A stretch of 64,000 nt of DNA from Lepeophtheirus salmonis (Eukaryota; Arthropoda; Copepoda; Siphonostomatoida; Caligidae). The position numbers were made by a program, and so were the translations under genes. The notes beneath the pieces are model-generated. The model was not told where the DNA came from. It saw only the letters and a program-made list of their open reading frames with translations, and made no database searches. Below are positions 43,661-55,674 of the stretch, one piece after another. How positions within the stretch are numbered: position 1 is the first letter of the stretch; every line of letters starts with the position of its first letter. The stretch covers positions 1 through 64,000 of the forward strand of contig NC_052137.2 of the NCBI RefSeq assembly GCF_016086655.4, in the 5' to 3' direction.

Positions 43661-44518
43661 CCAAGTGGTCCATAGAAGTCTGAACACTTTGAATTCTAAA
43701 CTATAGAAATATATAATTTATTAAATTAACAATAAAATTTTAACAAAATTAATTACATATATAAATTGATGTGTGTCTGAGCTCTCCTAATAGATAATGT
43801 ATCATCATTTAGCGACAATGATAGCTTACAGGCGACTCCAGAAGGCCTTGCACCCATGGCAGATGTAGTCATCTATCATAGTGGCCCAGTGCTGGCTGAC
43901 TATAGCGCTTCGAGTGCCTCGGTGGTTGAATGATGGAGACTGCAGGCCTTCCATTCTACATGTACCCAAAAGATATAGTCGAGAGGGTTGATATCAGGAC
44001 TGTAGGGGACCGAAAGGGTTAAAAAAGAGTTGAAAAGACTCATTCAAAAGATTCTTGGAACAGATGAGATGGGTTTCTTTCATTGTTTGTGTCAAAAGTC
44101 GCCTCTCTGCCCTCAAAAGGGCATTTCCACACGCTTTTTGACAGCTCTCTTCTGATGTGCTCTATGATGTACCTCATGGACTGGAGGGGATGTGCCTGGG
44201 TTGTTTAGTTTAACTCTTTCGAGTTCAGTTCGGCCTTTTTGACGAAACCGTTCTTCCTTTGCAACGTTTTGGACATGTTGACGGTGTAGACAGTGATCCT
44301 GGAGACACCCAACAGCATGGAGTGACCGAATGGAAATTCGACCATCACGTATTAAGTGTCATTTTATCGACTTGTACGTAAGTTAATGAACGTAAAGTTT
44401 GTATTTTTTCACACTAATTGCTTATGATTCAATATGTCGAAATATGAATTAATTTCAGTCACTCAACCTTAATTAATTATTGAACTAGTAAGTGTTCAGA
44501 TTTCTATGGACTACCCGG
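43661..44518 (-). mobile_element. Tc1-like non-autonomous element, catalytic core deleted
   Basis: The left end starts CCAAGTGGTCCATAGAAGTC, the right end read inwards starts CCGGGTAGTCCATAGAAATC, and TA flanks both sides (43659-43660 and 44519-44520). Read from right to left it encodes RISIRSLHAVGCLQDHCLHR, then an interval of worn HTH coding sequence, then a jump to YSPDINPLDYIFWVHVEWKA, ALYSQHWATMIDDYICHGCK and a worn C-terminus. The DEKxFTV and QDGAPAH blocks are absent. The length (858 bp) is close to the 823 bp of the 2.9 kb element and the deletion joins the same two parts. Confidence 0.8.
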
Positions 44519-45118
44519 TAATGTAACTTTATTCATTGCATTATAATACTTACAATCAAGGCTGATGCCCCAAGGAGCTCCTCCCACACACATGGAGTAT
44601 TTGATTTGCACAGTTTTTTTGTTTTTTTTTTCATAAAAAATTGGAAGGTCGTATGAAAAATGATTTTTGTTTTCTATTAAAAGGAATTTGGAAATAAATA
44701 TTTTAATTCGTAGAATACGTCATTGACTTAAGTATTGACATAGTTTAGGAAAAAATTCCCGAAAAAGGGTCGACACTTTTTCAAAACAAAAAAGGAAAAT
44801 ACAATTGGTTTCTTTATAAATGTTATTCGATTAAAAATGAACCAAAATTAAAAAGAAAGGTTTTTATTTTAGGGTAAAAAGAAGCCCAATGTATGGCTTT
44901 AGTAATGTGCACCTCAGTTGTATAATTGGGATCGGTTTACGCTAGCTGGAGTTAGAAAGATACTAAGACTTCGTACTAAAAAACTTCAAATACAGTTTTG
45001 TAATTGCATAGCTCCGTAATGTTTGAACGGTCGTCAAAAATGGACTCTAGCAAATAGAAACTACAGTATATTTTATATATATATATTTTTTTTTGATAAA
45101 GGATAAAACACAAGCCAG
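44519..45118. other. AT-rich spacer
   Basis: Nothing was recognised beyond simple T-rich and TA-rich tracts. Confidence 0.4.
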
Positions 45119-45367
45119 GTGGCCGTAAATATGAATTGTGTTTATGGTCTTGTTACTATAACTACCGATCACTACAATATTTTAGTTTCGCTGATTCCTT
45201 TCAATAATTTTTATGTCAAAGCTGTACCACGCTCTGGAAGGCCAACTGTCGAGAATTTGGATAACATAATGGAAATTGTCGAGTCCAATCGTCATCTCAT
45301 TACTGTTTTGATTGCTAATAAGGAGATGAACATTAATAGAAACTTCTTTAACAAAATTCATTACTAA
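45119..45367 (+). pseudogene. Mariner transposase N-terminal fragment
   Basis: The frame contains VPRSGRPTVENLDNIMEIVE followed by SNRHLITVLIANKEMNI. This is the basic R-S-G-R-P linker and second HTH of mariner-family transposases. The N-terminal part before it is unrelated-looking, and the frame stops before any catalytic block. No terminal repeats were found. Confidence 0.6.
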
Positions 45368-48300
45368 TAATAGATTTATTTTTACTTCAAGTACTCGTAT
45401 TTTTATTTTCTAAAATATAATTCACTTCATATTAGAGTTGGAAGCTATGAAAATACAAATACAAAATCCATCAAAGAAAAATCCTAGCATCGGACATGAC
45501 TACAATTGTGGTCGTCAACTTGAAAATGATATTGCACGAAAGTAAAGAAAAGAAAAAAATACAAATTTATCATTTTACTTCATGTTTATAAACAGATCAA
45601 TATTTCATAAACTTATTTGAGCCAATTATTGGGTGTGTTTTGATTTAATATTCCAAATAATTTTAGCTGCAATTACGAACCTTTCTTTGATTAGAAGACT
45701 TATATATTTGTTCTGACCTTTTCAAATAACATATCATTAATTTATTGTGACAATCAATTTTGGCTACTCTAAGTGGAGTTTGCAATATTCACAAAATCCT
45801 AGAATTATGTTTTGTGTTGACAAGTATTATAAATTAATCCTCTCATTTTCTGTTTAGAACTTGTACAAGTTCAACTTTTGCATGACCTAAATAATAGATT
45901 ATATTTCATATGAAGAAATAAAATGAAAAATTCAGAACAAAGATAATTTTTCCTTTTCAAATGTCAATAGCTCTCAACTAATGACCTACATAAGTGTCAC
46001 ATGAACATGAAATTATTTTATCAATCTCATTTAATTTCCTCTTCTATAAATAGCTCATGATATGACAAAATATTAGTCAGCAACAAAGAGAAACTACAAT
46101 ATTCCTAAATTGCTAGAATGCTTAGAAAGTAGTGTTGAAATTCGTTCTCAAAATATTAGACGTGTATGAGATTGATATAATTATTACAACTATTGGTAAC
46201 AATTTGTCTAGAAATAATCACTTAAGACCAATCTCAAAATAAATTCCGTCTTGGACCGTGTCTTAACAGTAATAGAAATATAATTAGTTAAGAGTGTATA
46301 CAATGTACATTACGAGAGTATCGATCAAAACGAAAATTGAGATAGAAAAGATTTATCCATCGCAAAATTTGCATAAAAATGATTGTAGATAAATATATTT
46401 GCCCCCCTCCAGGATCCCTTCCTCATTTTCTTGCTAAGGTTTTCGTATGAAGTCAACCTTTTTTATTCGTTATTTAAAAAATTTATATAAGTCAAAGTTA
46501 TGTATTAAATATAACTAATATGTTATTTAATAAAAAAATTGTCAAGGGATTTTCCAATGGTTCAAGGAGGAATAAAGGCGTATGAGCACAACATTTGATA
46601 AAGAAAGTAGAATTCCTATAATTTTATAGTAAAAAAGAAGAAGAAAATACTATTTTTACCATCTTAATTTAATACTTCTGTATTTAAAATATAATGAAAT
46701 CCCACATACATAAAAATAATTTTTATTATAAACATCCTTATTCTAAAATATTTTGATTTTTTTTTTTTGTAAAAAGTAAGAAGTAAGAGACTGAGAATAA
46801 GGAAACTTAATGATGAACTTTCAAAAATAGAATCGCTTAAATTAAGATGCATTGGTTTCTATTCAAGGATTGAAATGAAAAAAAAAGAAACAATGTTACC
46901 ACGGAGGTAATTAAAAGAAAAAGAAGAACATTTAGTAATAATTAACGTTAAGTTTACATTAAATTATTTTTTAATTAGATTTTGATTAGCATAAAAAATA
47001 AGGAAATATATGTTTTGTTCTATCATTAAAGAACGGAAACATGAATACATCGAACATGTGTCCCCAAAAAGTGGTATAGCTGAAAATCGAGGCAGGGAAA
47101 TCCTCTCAGTACTAGAAGACCACGATAGGGTAGACTAGTTGGTATCGCAAATGTGGTTAGGAGGCATCATTAGATTAGAGTTATCCATAAGAAGGTGCCT
47201 TCTTCCTCATGAACGAATTGCATTTAAGAGTGGTGCTTAAACAATTAGAGGGAGTATAAACACAAAATACAATTTAAGTTTTAATAAAATAAGATATTTA
47301 TATATTTTTTTAAATGACGCATAACAAAAAAAAAATTGGACTTCATACGGAACCTTTGAGTGCAAAATGAGGGTAGGGGGTGGCAAAAATATTATTATTT
47401 ACGTTCCTTTTTAATGTCTAAACGCATCTTTTGTGATGGTTTAATCTTGGCTACCTCAATTTTGGTTTGGAACGACGCCCCTTAATGTACATATCAACAG
47501 GAATGTGGCTCAAAACTCAGATGAAAAATTTCTAATCGAAATACGGTACTAGAAAAATTGCTCGTGACGAAACATATAAAAAAAAAGTTATTTTTGTTTT
47601 TTCATAGATAAAAGTTTCTTAAAAAATATAATTTATCTATAGTTTAGCATCTGCATCATTCGATCATTCAGAGTTCCTTTTTTCAATTTTAAATTATTTG
47701 GTTTAACATGGAAATCCGTTGGAAAAAAGAAATGTTGAGCAATTTCAAATAAAACTATGGATCATTTATATTCAAAGCCTCTATTTAAATAGCATTGCTT
47801 TGATTTTTCAAAAGGCTTCTAAAACATACTTAGGTACATACTTCAAATTTCCTGGATAGCCTCCAAAATCCTTCCACAGGGTCTTATTATTTTTGAAAAG
47901 GCCACATTCGTTTGTTATAATCTATATGTTTTGAATAAAAATAAGTACTTTATATATTTTTTTGAAACCCGGGAAATTTTAAACTAAGAAGGCTTTAACA
48001 CAAAAAAACAATTGAAACAATGGATTATTCAGCGTAGTTTTTCATTCCACGCATTTTTTTAAGAATCTAAAATATGAAAATTGTCTCTTTTATGAATTTT
48101 TGTGATTGAAAATAAAGGTGAGATATTTAGCCTCCTTTATTTAAAATTAAAACTTACTCAAAACGGCAAAAAAAAAAAAAAAAAAGAATGAAATTAGTAG
48201 CTTAATATTGTAAATTAAACCTTTTAATGATAAATGTATTGAAAGCAAATACATTTTAAAAAAACTAAATTGTTTTTAAGACAAAACTTTGTTGATTTCA

Positions 48301-48639
48301 GTTAATTTCAATATATTCATAGGTTTAGGTAACTTCGTCTGTCATTAGCTAATTAAAAATTAAGGATTTTTGGGGATAATATTCCTCCTTGGATAATTTT
48401 TCTAATACCTTTAAATAAATTTCCACAGAATTGTTATAATCATATATTCAGTAGAATAGTTTTACAACGGCTTCCTCGGCTAGGGTGGCAGTTACAACGT
48501 TTGATAGGTAAAAATTCTACAGAATTGTATATTCTATACATATATATAATCGATAATAAGGAGATTAAAATCTAAATTTTACTCTTCCAACAGGCATTAG
48601 TCATTCAATATCGAAAGAGATTAAACAACTAAATAGTAT
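45368..48639. other. Long AT-rich stretch, largely without recognised content
   Basis: Contains a weak fragment of the GACCG/CGGTC repeat around 46190-46260 (TAAGACCAATCTCAAAATAA, GTCTTGGACCG). The rest, including a poly(A) run near 48170, shows no gene. Confidence 0.4.
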
Positions 48640-48915
48640 AGCATTTCATTTGGAAATTTTTAGACTGGCTGAGACCACTATGAATTTTAGTGGACCGAAC
48701 TCATTCGGTCTGGACGTGTTTCAAAGAAGAATTCGGTCTCGTTCGGTCTCAATGAACAATTTGGTTTGGATAGGTCTCATTTAAAATTTGGTCTTGATCG
48801 ATTCTATAAATTAATTGTTCATGGCGTCAGTTATATTTCAAAATGGTGGACATCCACATATAATGACGTCATATGAAGTTAAATGTGATGCATAAATCAT
48901 ATTTGTTTAATATTG
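48640..48915 (+). repeat. GACCG/CGGTC-rich interspersed repeat copy
   Basis: Starts near GGAAATTTTTAGACTGGCTG, passes through TTTTAGTGGACCGAACTCAT and two TTCGGTCTC blocks, and ends after the CATATAATGACGTCATATGA segment. It matches the left two-thirds of the 25845-26290 copy. Confidence 0.65.
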
Positions 48916-49599
48916 TCTTAATTCTTTATGTACATTTATGGGCAATATAAATAAAGACCTTATAAAAAAAATTAAATGATTTTTCTCAAGATGGAGTAGA
49001 GATTACAATTGTATTAATCGAAAATGTATCGTTTATTTTTGAACAAATTATTATTATTTACAAAGAGGAAGGCAAATTGTGCATCCTCATAAAAGAAATT
49101 GATATAATTTGTTGGAAAGGGGGCATTTTGGGGAAAATATAAATGTTTATAGCAAAAAATTTTGGGTATCTTCAATAGATTCATCGATTCAAATATATTT
49201 GAATGTATGTACCATATAAAGCAAAAAATAAATTGGGATTTTTTTCTTTTTATTGATTTTGGTTTGATAATATTTTTGTTTTGTTTTTTAATTGAGATTA
49301 TTTTTTAAATTATCAATATAATAGATGGAACAAAATAAAGATTATAATAACTTAAAAAAATACATTAGAAAGTGTTTGCGATAAAATTAATCATTAATAG
49401 ACGTTATTGTTTAAAATTATCCCTTTAGATCAAAGCTTACCCCTTCAATATCAACAACTTATGTTTTTTACAGACTATATAAAAATATACTAAAGTCTAC
49501 CACTACAAAATATGGGTACATAAAAGATGAAAATAATCAAATTTAAAACAAGCAAACAAACAACAACTATATCTTCGATCCTCTTGTCCTCATCATCAG
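48916..49599. other. AT-rich stretch without a recognised gene
   Basis: Nothing recognisable on either strand. Confidence 0.4.
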
Positions 49600-50500
49600 G
49601 TATCGACTTACTAAGGATTTAAGGGTTAGATAGAACTTACATGACTACTGTTAAAAAAACTTAACAATGTCTTCTGCATAGTTCCATTCTCTATCCTTGT
49701 AACAGAGAACACTTAAGGAAAAGGCTGCGTATTTTGCAGCAGAATCAATGAGAAATTTATTTAGAGAATGAAAGCTTATTGGAGACCCAGAAGTGAGGCA
49801 GCTAACTATATGGGTTTAGCACTTAATAAAACAAAGCCTACAGTCCTAGTTTAATGGGCATTCCAAAAGAATGAAAGCAAATGAGTACTGGGGAAAGTAG
49901 TCATTCAATTTACAAAGATCAATATTAAACTCGAAGAAGTAACGAAGAGCATATAATGCTGGGCATCTTGCAAATGCATGGATGATTGAGGTAAAAATAA
50001 TGCAGTCCTACCAGGTCAAGTTGAAGTGAATAAAGCCTTCAAAATTTGGACCTGAGCCGTATATTTCCTATCCTTCTTGACAAAAGTGAGGAACTCCATT
50101 AATACCATGTATAAGTCAAGAAGATCAATATATATTTGACAAATTTTCTTTGGAGTATGTTTTAAGGGAGGTTGAAGCAAGATTTTTCAATACCAAGGTA
50201 TGTGGGAGTTATATAACTTAGCTCCCTTATCGGAATTTTCCAGACATAACCATTGACTCTTATATTGTATTCATATCATGGACCGTTAAAATTTCTTTGG
50301 AAAGAGCCTCAGCTTCGAGACTAATTAAGCTATTAAGAGGTTCAAATAATATCTTCTTCTTTGAAAATTGACGAATAATGTCCACATTATGATCGAGGCA
50401 TACGTCTTAGAAGATTTCCACAAGATACTTTGGGAGGCAGCCCCAGGAAACAATTTACATCAAAGTTAGGCGAAAATTTGTACTTGAGAGTGAGAAGTTA
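49600..50500 (-). pseudogene. Non-LTR retroelement 3' region, decayed
   Basis: Read leftward it contains RELSYITPTYLGI, KKDRKYTAQVQI and, after a frameshift, GFIHFNLTW.DCIIFTSIIH followed by AFARCPA. The last block matches the cysteine-histidine element (C-x2-C...H-x4-C) seen at the C-terminus of LINE-like reverse transcriptases, and pairs with the better-preserved copy at 63785-64000. A longer tail follows with SFHSLNKFLIDSAAKYAAFS. Many stops interrupt it. No reverse transcriptase core is visible. The assignment to LINEs is inference from the zinc-finger pattern. Confidence 0.4.
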
Positions 50501-52439
50501 ATATTACGACGGTCAATTGAGTAATGAACAAAAAAGAAGAAACTGTACATGCAACAACAGTTTTTCCTTTTCTAATTCCTAAACATATGTTGTTGAGTTT
50601 TGTACCCTGGTTTTAACAAACTTGAACAAGAATTAAAACTTTTCAGTACCTTTGTAAATTTTCTCCTTATGTCCTGACGACTGAGTCAATAAATACTTAT
50701 GTACATATGAGTATCACATGTAAATACAATCAACTGTAAAAAAATCAATCATGTTACAAATACCTTATATTTGCTTAGATCCTTATACGAAATATAATTG
50801 GGTTTTTTTTTTACTCCAAGTACTCATTATACTTTTTGGAAAAATACTTTCAGACGGAGGGAAAATGGAAAATTATGACTTAATTTAAACATAGTCAAAA
50901 TATACCTATTTGGATAGGTAGGGTAGACCAATCCTTTTCCAAGAAAATAAAAAAGCTACAGCAACAAAATGTATTTTACAAATGAATGTAGCAAAGTTTG
51001 TCAAACCGGGGAGGCCTCATTTCTGAGTGTGCACTAAATATTTTGATCAATGCGTGACTAGTTTTGTGTCCGTCCTTATTTTAGGACCATTGTCCAGTAG
51101 GGTTTCATCCAGCCAAAGTCCCACATGTTGGTCTCCGAAGAAGGTAAAATCGATCCCTCGCGTCGTCATTGAGGTTTTTTTTCTTACGTAATTATTTCGT
51201 TATATAATTTAGTAAAAATATTTATTATATGCTTGTATGATATTGCATTATAATGAAAATAAAAATATTATTTTACAATATATGTGCAATATTTTTAATA
51301 AATATCTCATAATATATAATATTTGACTTAATAAACCATTGGCATTGGTAGGAAACATTCCAAGAACTGTCGCGGCGTGACTACTTGATCTAAAAATCAC
51401 AATTTAGAAACAAGTGCCTCAGCACGTCATATTAAAAATAATTAAAAAATATAATATTTAAAAAACTAAAATTTTTATTAACTTTTGTTTGAGATATCGG
51501 ATAAAAACTGATTATAAGGTTAGAGATTAATTATTTGGAGGAACAATATTTGTGTAATAATCGAGGCAGAGTTTCATTGCTTTGGCTGTAAAATAATGAA
51601 GCATGTTTTTACTTTCAATTGATAAAAAATTTTCAGAATTTAAAAGTGATTCATAGAGAAGACATTTGAGATGATATTGTTGCACTCGGTAAAAAATACC
51701 CCGTAGCAACAAATATACAGCAATGCCACTACGTTAGTCCACAAATACTTAGTAATCTGGTTTGAATATTGAGCAGAATATGAGAGCTGTTCGTAATTTA
51801 TGTTCATTTTGAGCACCTGAACTGTAAAAAATACAAGCATTAACAGAAAAACCTGATGAAAGACGATCACTTCTTTAAAAACATATTTTATTCCATGCCC
51901 AAAGCTAAAAAAAAAAAATAAAACAACGGGCACATGATCAATTTTTGTTCAAATTTAATTGAATACAAGAATGTTTTTTTGTCAGCTAGGGGTGATGATG
52001 GTATCATGAATTACTCTATAACTTACTACGTAATCTTTATAAATTCACATGGTGAATTTTACATAAAAAGTGCATACGTAACGAGAAAAGTGATTAACTG
52101 ACGTCATCTGTGGTACCATCAAATTGACATTTCTTTCCGTTCTAGCTTTTCCAAATAAACCTATAGTTATTGTTTTTTTTGTTTTTTTTAAGTAAGTAAA
52201 ACCAAATAGTATATTGTTCTCAATTGAGTTGTACAATAAAGTTTATTTAATCGATAAATTTCTTTATACCTTTAAATAATAAAAATGCAATTATTTATTT
52301 ATTTTTACAAGCAAAAGGTTTAAAAATATTAATTATTTATGTCTTAAGCAAGAAATCCTACAAAAATTTCTTTATTGACTCCATGTCCTCCTAGTTCAAC
52401 ATGAGTTTTATTAAATTATGATTTACATATCTAAATATA
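50501..52439. other. AT-rich stretch; one hydrophobic open frame
   Basis: A minus-strand frame at 51933-51640 (QVFLLMLVFFTVQVLKMNIN and YLWTNVVALLYICCYGVFFT) and another overlapping it down to 51527 could be parts of a membrane protein. The frames conflict and no family is recognised. AT-rich DNA gives hydrophobic chance frames often. Confidence 0.25.
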
Positions 52440-53290
52440 CCAGAATTCGCAACCCTAATAGATTTGGGTTTCTGTCTGAACTTTCTACACTGGTCTGTAC
52501 CGGTACCGAAAAAAACTTTAGTCTGGATTGGTTTTATCAAAAAAATCGATCTGTATCGTTCTCCAAGAAAAGTTTGGTCTAAACCGTATCAATAGATGAA
52601 TATTGGAGAACGTTAGTAATGTTTCAGAATTGTGACCATATACTTACAATGACGTCATTTGAAGTAAAAGTGTAAGAAAGTTAATATTTGTATTACTCAT
52701 AAGAGAGAAAATTGGACAGCTGTTTCGACAAATATTTTACTTCAGTTCCCTTCACATTAGTATATTTTTCATTTGAACCAAATAATATGTGTCAGAAAAA
52801 GAATTTTGATGGACTCTCAAGGCTCTTTCCATTGTACAATAAATATAAGTGAATTTATTGGTGTTGTATTTTAGTCTGAAAGTCCAAGACCAGTCTGAGA
52901 CTGTTATGATTTTTAGAGAACTAAACTAATTTGATTTTTAAAGAAGTTGGTTTTGGACAGGTCTCAAAGAAACATTTCGTTCAGATAGATCTTACAAAAT
53001 GAAAAATATTTAATTTAAATTTTGTCTAGATATAATCAATAGATGAATTGTTGATGACGTCAGTTGTTTTTCAAAATGGTCAACAAAGACACATATAAAG
53101 AAGTTATATGTGTTAAATGAATCATGTTTGTACAATTCATAAATCTGGAATGGGGAGAAACTCGGTCCATAGATTGAGACCAAAAAATCCATCCACGATT
53201 TGAAAACGATTAAATATTCATCCACGGTAATTAATAAAATTGTGGTCTATACGGAAATATCGGTCTTGAAAAAAATTATGTATCGCACCG
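52440..53290 (+). repeat. Two GACCG/CGGTC-rich repeat copies in tandem
   Basis: The first copy runs about 52460-52690 and is left-part only (ACACTGGTCTGTACCGGTAC, then CAATGACGTCATTTGAAGT). The second runs about 52870-53270 and extends through the right part (GATTGAGACCAAAAAATCCA). Both are in the same orientation as the cluster at 24.5-26.3 kb. Confidence 0.65.
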
Positions 53291-53313
53291 AGTTTTCAAA
53301 TATAATACGTACT

Positions 53314-53647
53314 CAGGGGCGTTCGCAGGGGGTGGGTTGGAGGAGCTGTAGCTCCCTCCCCCCAAATCAAATCAAGGAATTTTTGCTGTTAACTAGAAAA
53401 TTAAATATTGAAAATTTCTAAGTTTTTGTGAACAGCTGTGGATTTTTGATTTTTTTATTTCAAAAACTTCAAGTTTTGTGAATAGTTGTGCATTTTTGAA
53501 CTTTTTCGAGAATATTATTAAAAAAATATTTATTTTTGTGAATAGATGTTGAAATTTTATTTCAAAATTTTTTTTTCAAAAAATATTAATTTCAAATTTT
53601 GCGATATTAATTTACTTACCCAAAATATAATTTTGCGGACGCCCCTG
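53314..53647. mobile_element. Small inverted-repeat element with internal minisatellite
   Basis: Starts CAGGGGCGTTCGCA and ends with the reverse complement of CAGGGGCGTCCGCA, one mismatch over 14 bp. The five bases GTACT occur on both outer sides, a likely target duplication. The 334-bp interior holds imperfect repeats of a motif around TTTTTGTGAACAGCTGTGGA and TTTTGTGAATAGTTGTGCAT. No coding capacity. Similar ends and motifs occur at 54213-55674 and 60863-61300. Confidence 0.75.
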
Positions 53648-54212
53648 GTACTACAAATATTTTTAAATGTTGATCATTTTCTGACAACAGCATGAAAGAC
53701 AAAGGAAGGTTCTTATGGATTTTTCTTCCTTTTAAGAAAATAATAATAAACAACATGCTTTCATTTCTTGAAAGTTTAAATACAATACAAAATATATATA
53801 TCTCTCTCAAATTGAACATGTAAATAGAATTGAGTCATAAAAAAGTTTTAAACAAATAACAATATGCTTTTGAAGGAAACAAATCTCATTCTTCTTAGCA
53901 TGATATTCATGTTCGACAGATATAACAAACCTACCTAACTAGTTTAAAATCATGACGTTACCTCGCTTACACAAAAATATACAAAATACTTTGTTGTCAA
54001 CAGAAGATTTTTATACTTTTTTTCTTTATGTCAATGTTCTGAACGTTGATTGGTTGAGTTAGAACAAGCTATAGATAGACTGCTACCAACTGAAGGTTAC
54101 GTGATAAATGTAAAACACATTTTTGTATCAAGCAACCTTTCATCCAAAAAGAAACAAACAAAAGAGACCTGAAATCAGTTGGTAGTTATCCAAATAAGTG
54201 CATCATACTAAA

Positions 54213-55674
54213 TGCGGAGCGTCCGCAGGATTATATTGGGGCGGTCTTGGTTTTTCGAACATTTTTGGGCAGAAAATCCAAAAAAAAATTGAATATTAAA
54301 TCTATTTGATTAAAATTTCAAAAATTCATGGCTATTCACAACAAAATCAAAAATCCAAAGTTGTTCACACAAAATTTCGAATAATAAACTTTTTGAAGAA
54401 AATCTAATCACAAAAACCCATAGCTTTTGAAAAAAAATTTAGTTTTTGGAAAAAAAGTTCAAAAACCAACAGTTGTTCAGAAAAATTTAATTTTTGGAAA
54501 AAAAAGTTTAGAACATTAAATTTAAAAAATAAAAATTCAAAAATCCATAGCTATTCACAAAAAGTTATTTTTTTTTTAAAACAAAATTCAAAAATCTACA
54601 GCTGTTCACAAAAAATTTCAAATAATATATTTCTTGCAGAAAATGTTATTACAAAGTAAGGAAAAAAAAATCAAAATGGCATTGCTTTCAAAGAAAATTA
54701 AATTTAAAAAATAAAAAATTCAAAAATCTTAAGCTATTCACAAAAAAATATATTTTTTGCAAACAAAATTCCAAATTCCAAAACTGTTCAGAAAAATTTC
54801 AAATATTTAACTTTTTTGTAAAAATTGAATTTTTTGGAAGGAAATTTCAAAATCCTTTATATATTCAAATAAAATTAACAATTTTGAAGAAATATTTCAA
54901 AACCTATAACTGTTCAGAAAAAATTTCAAATATTAAATTTTTAAAAAATTACAAAAAAACAAAAATTCTAAGCTTACAGTTGTTCATAAAAATTTCTATT
55001 AAAAAAATACAAAAACAAAAATTAAAAATCAATAGCTATTCACAAAAATATTCAAAAACCACAACTCTTTACAAAAAATCTTTTCAATTATTATCTTTTT
55101 GGCAAAACATTTAATTAAACAAAAAATTGAATTTTTGAAAAAAAAAAAACCATTTCAGCTATTCAAAACAAAAATTCAAAACCACACAGTTGTTCATAAA
55201 AATTTCAAATATTAAATTTCAATACAAAAAATAAATCCAAAATCTATTGCTATTCAAAGAAAATTAAATTTTCTGGAAAAAAATTTAAAAAATCAAAAAA
55301 TCTATAGTTATTCAGAAAAAGATATTTTTTGGAATCAAAATTCAAAAATATGCAACTGTTCACAAAAAGTTTCAAATATTAAACTTTTTTGTCTAAAAAT
55401 TGCATTGTTTGGAGAGGAAAATTAAAAATCCTTTATCTATTCAAAGAAAATTAAATTTTGAAAAAATATTTCAAAAACCCACAGTTCTTTAAAAATTTTA
55501 TATATTAAATTTAAAAACAAAAAAAAAACATAACCTATAAAAACATAATAAAATGTAATTTTTGAAAAAATATTTTAATAATTATATTTTTCTTTAATAA
55601 AATTGAAGAATTATTGTTCTTTGGAAATTTGAGGAGGGCTACAGCCCCTATAGCCAACCCCGGTGATGCCCCTG
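54213..55674. mobile_element. Expanded copy of the minisatellite-bearing element
   Basis: The left end GCGGAGCGTCCGCA and the right end, read inwards CAGGGGCATCACCGGGGTTG, followed by GGGGCTGTAGCCCTCCTC, match the smaller element at 53314 (GGAGCTGTAGCTCCCTCC). Between them lie about 1.3 kb of imperfect tandem units of roughly 50-110 bp. Each carries an AAATCCATAGCTATTCACAA- or CAAAAATCTACAGCTGTTCA-type string followed by A/T-runs. More than twenty such motifs are present. The units are inverted relative to those at 53.3 kb. Open frames here are low-complexity artefacts. Confidence 0.7.

Noticed and set aside
51527..51933. Membrane-protein-like frames, considered as a chemoreceptor fragment
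   Set aside because: Two frames conflict, no conserved C-terminal motif of such receptors is present, and no exon structure could be built.
54884..55114. Lysine-rich open frame
   Set aside because: It is a low-complexity frame through the A-rich minisatellite of the inverted-repeat element.
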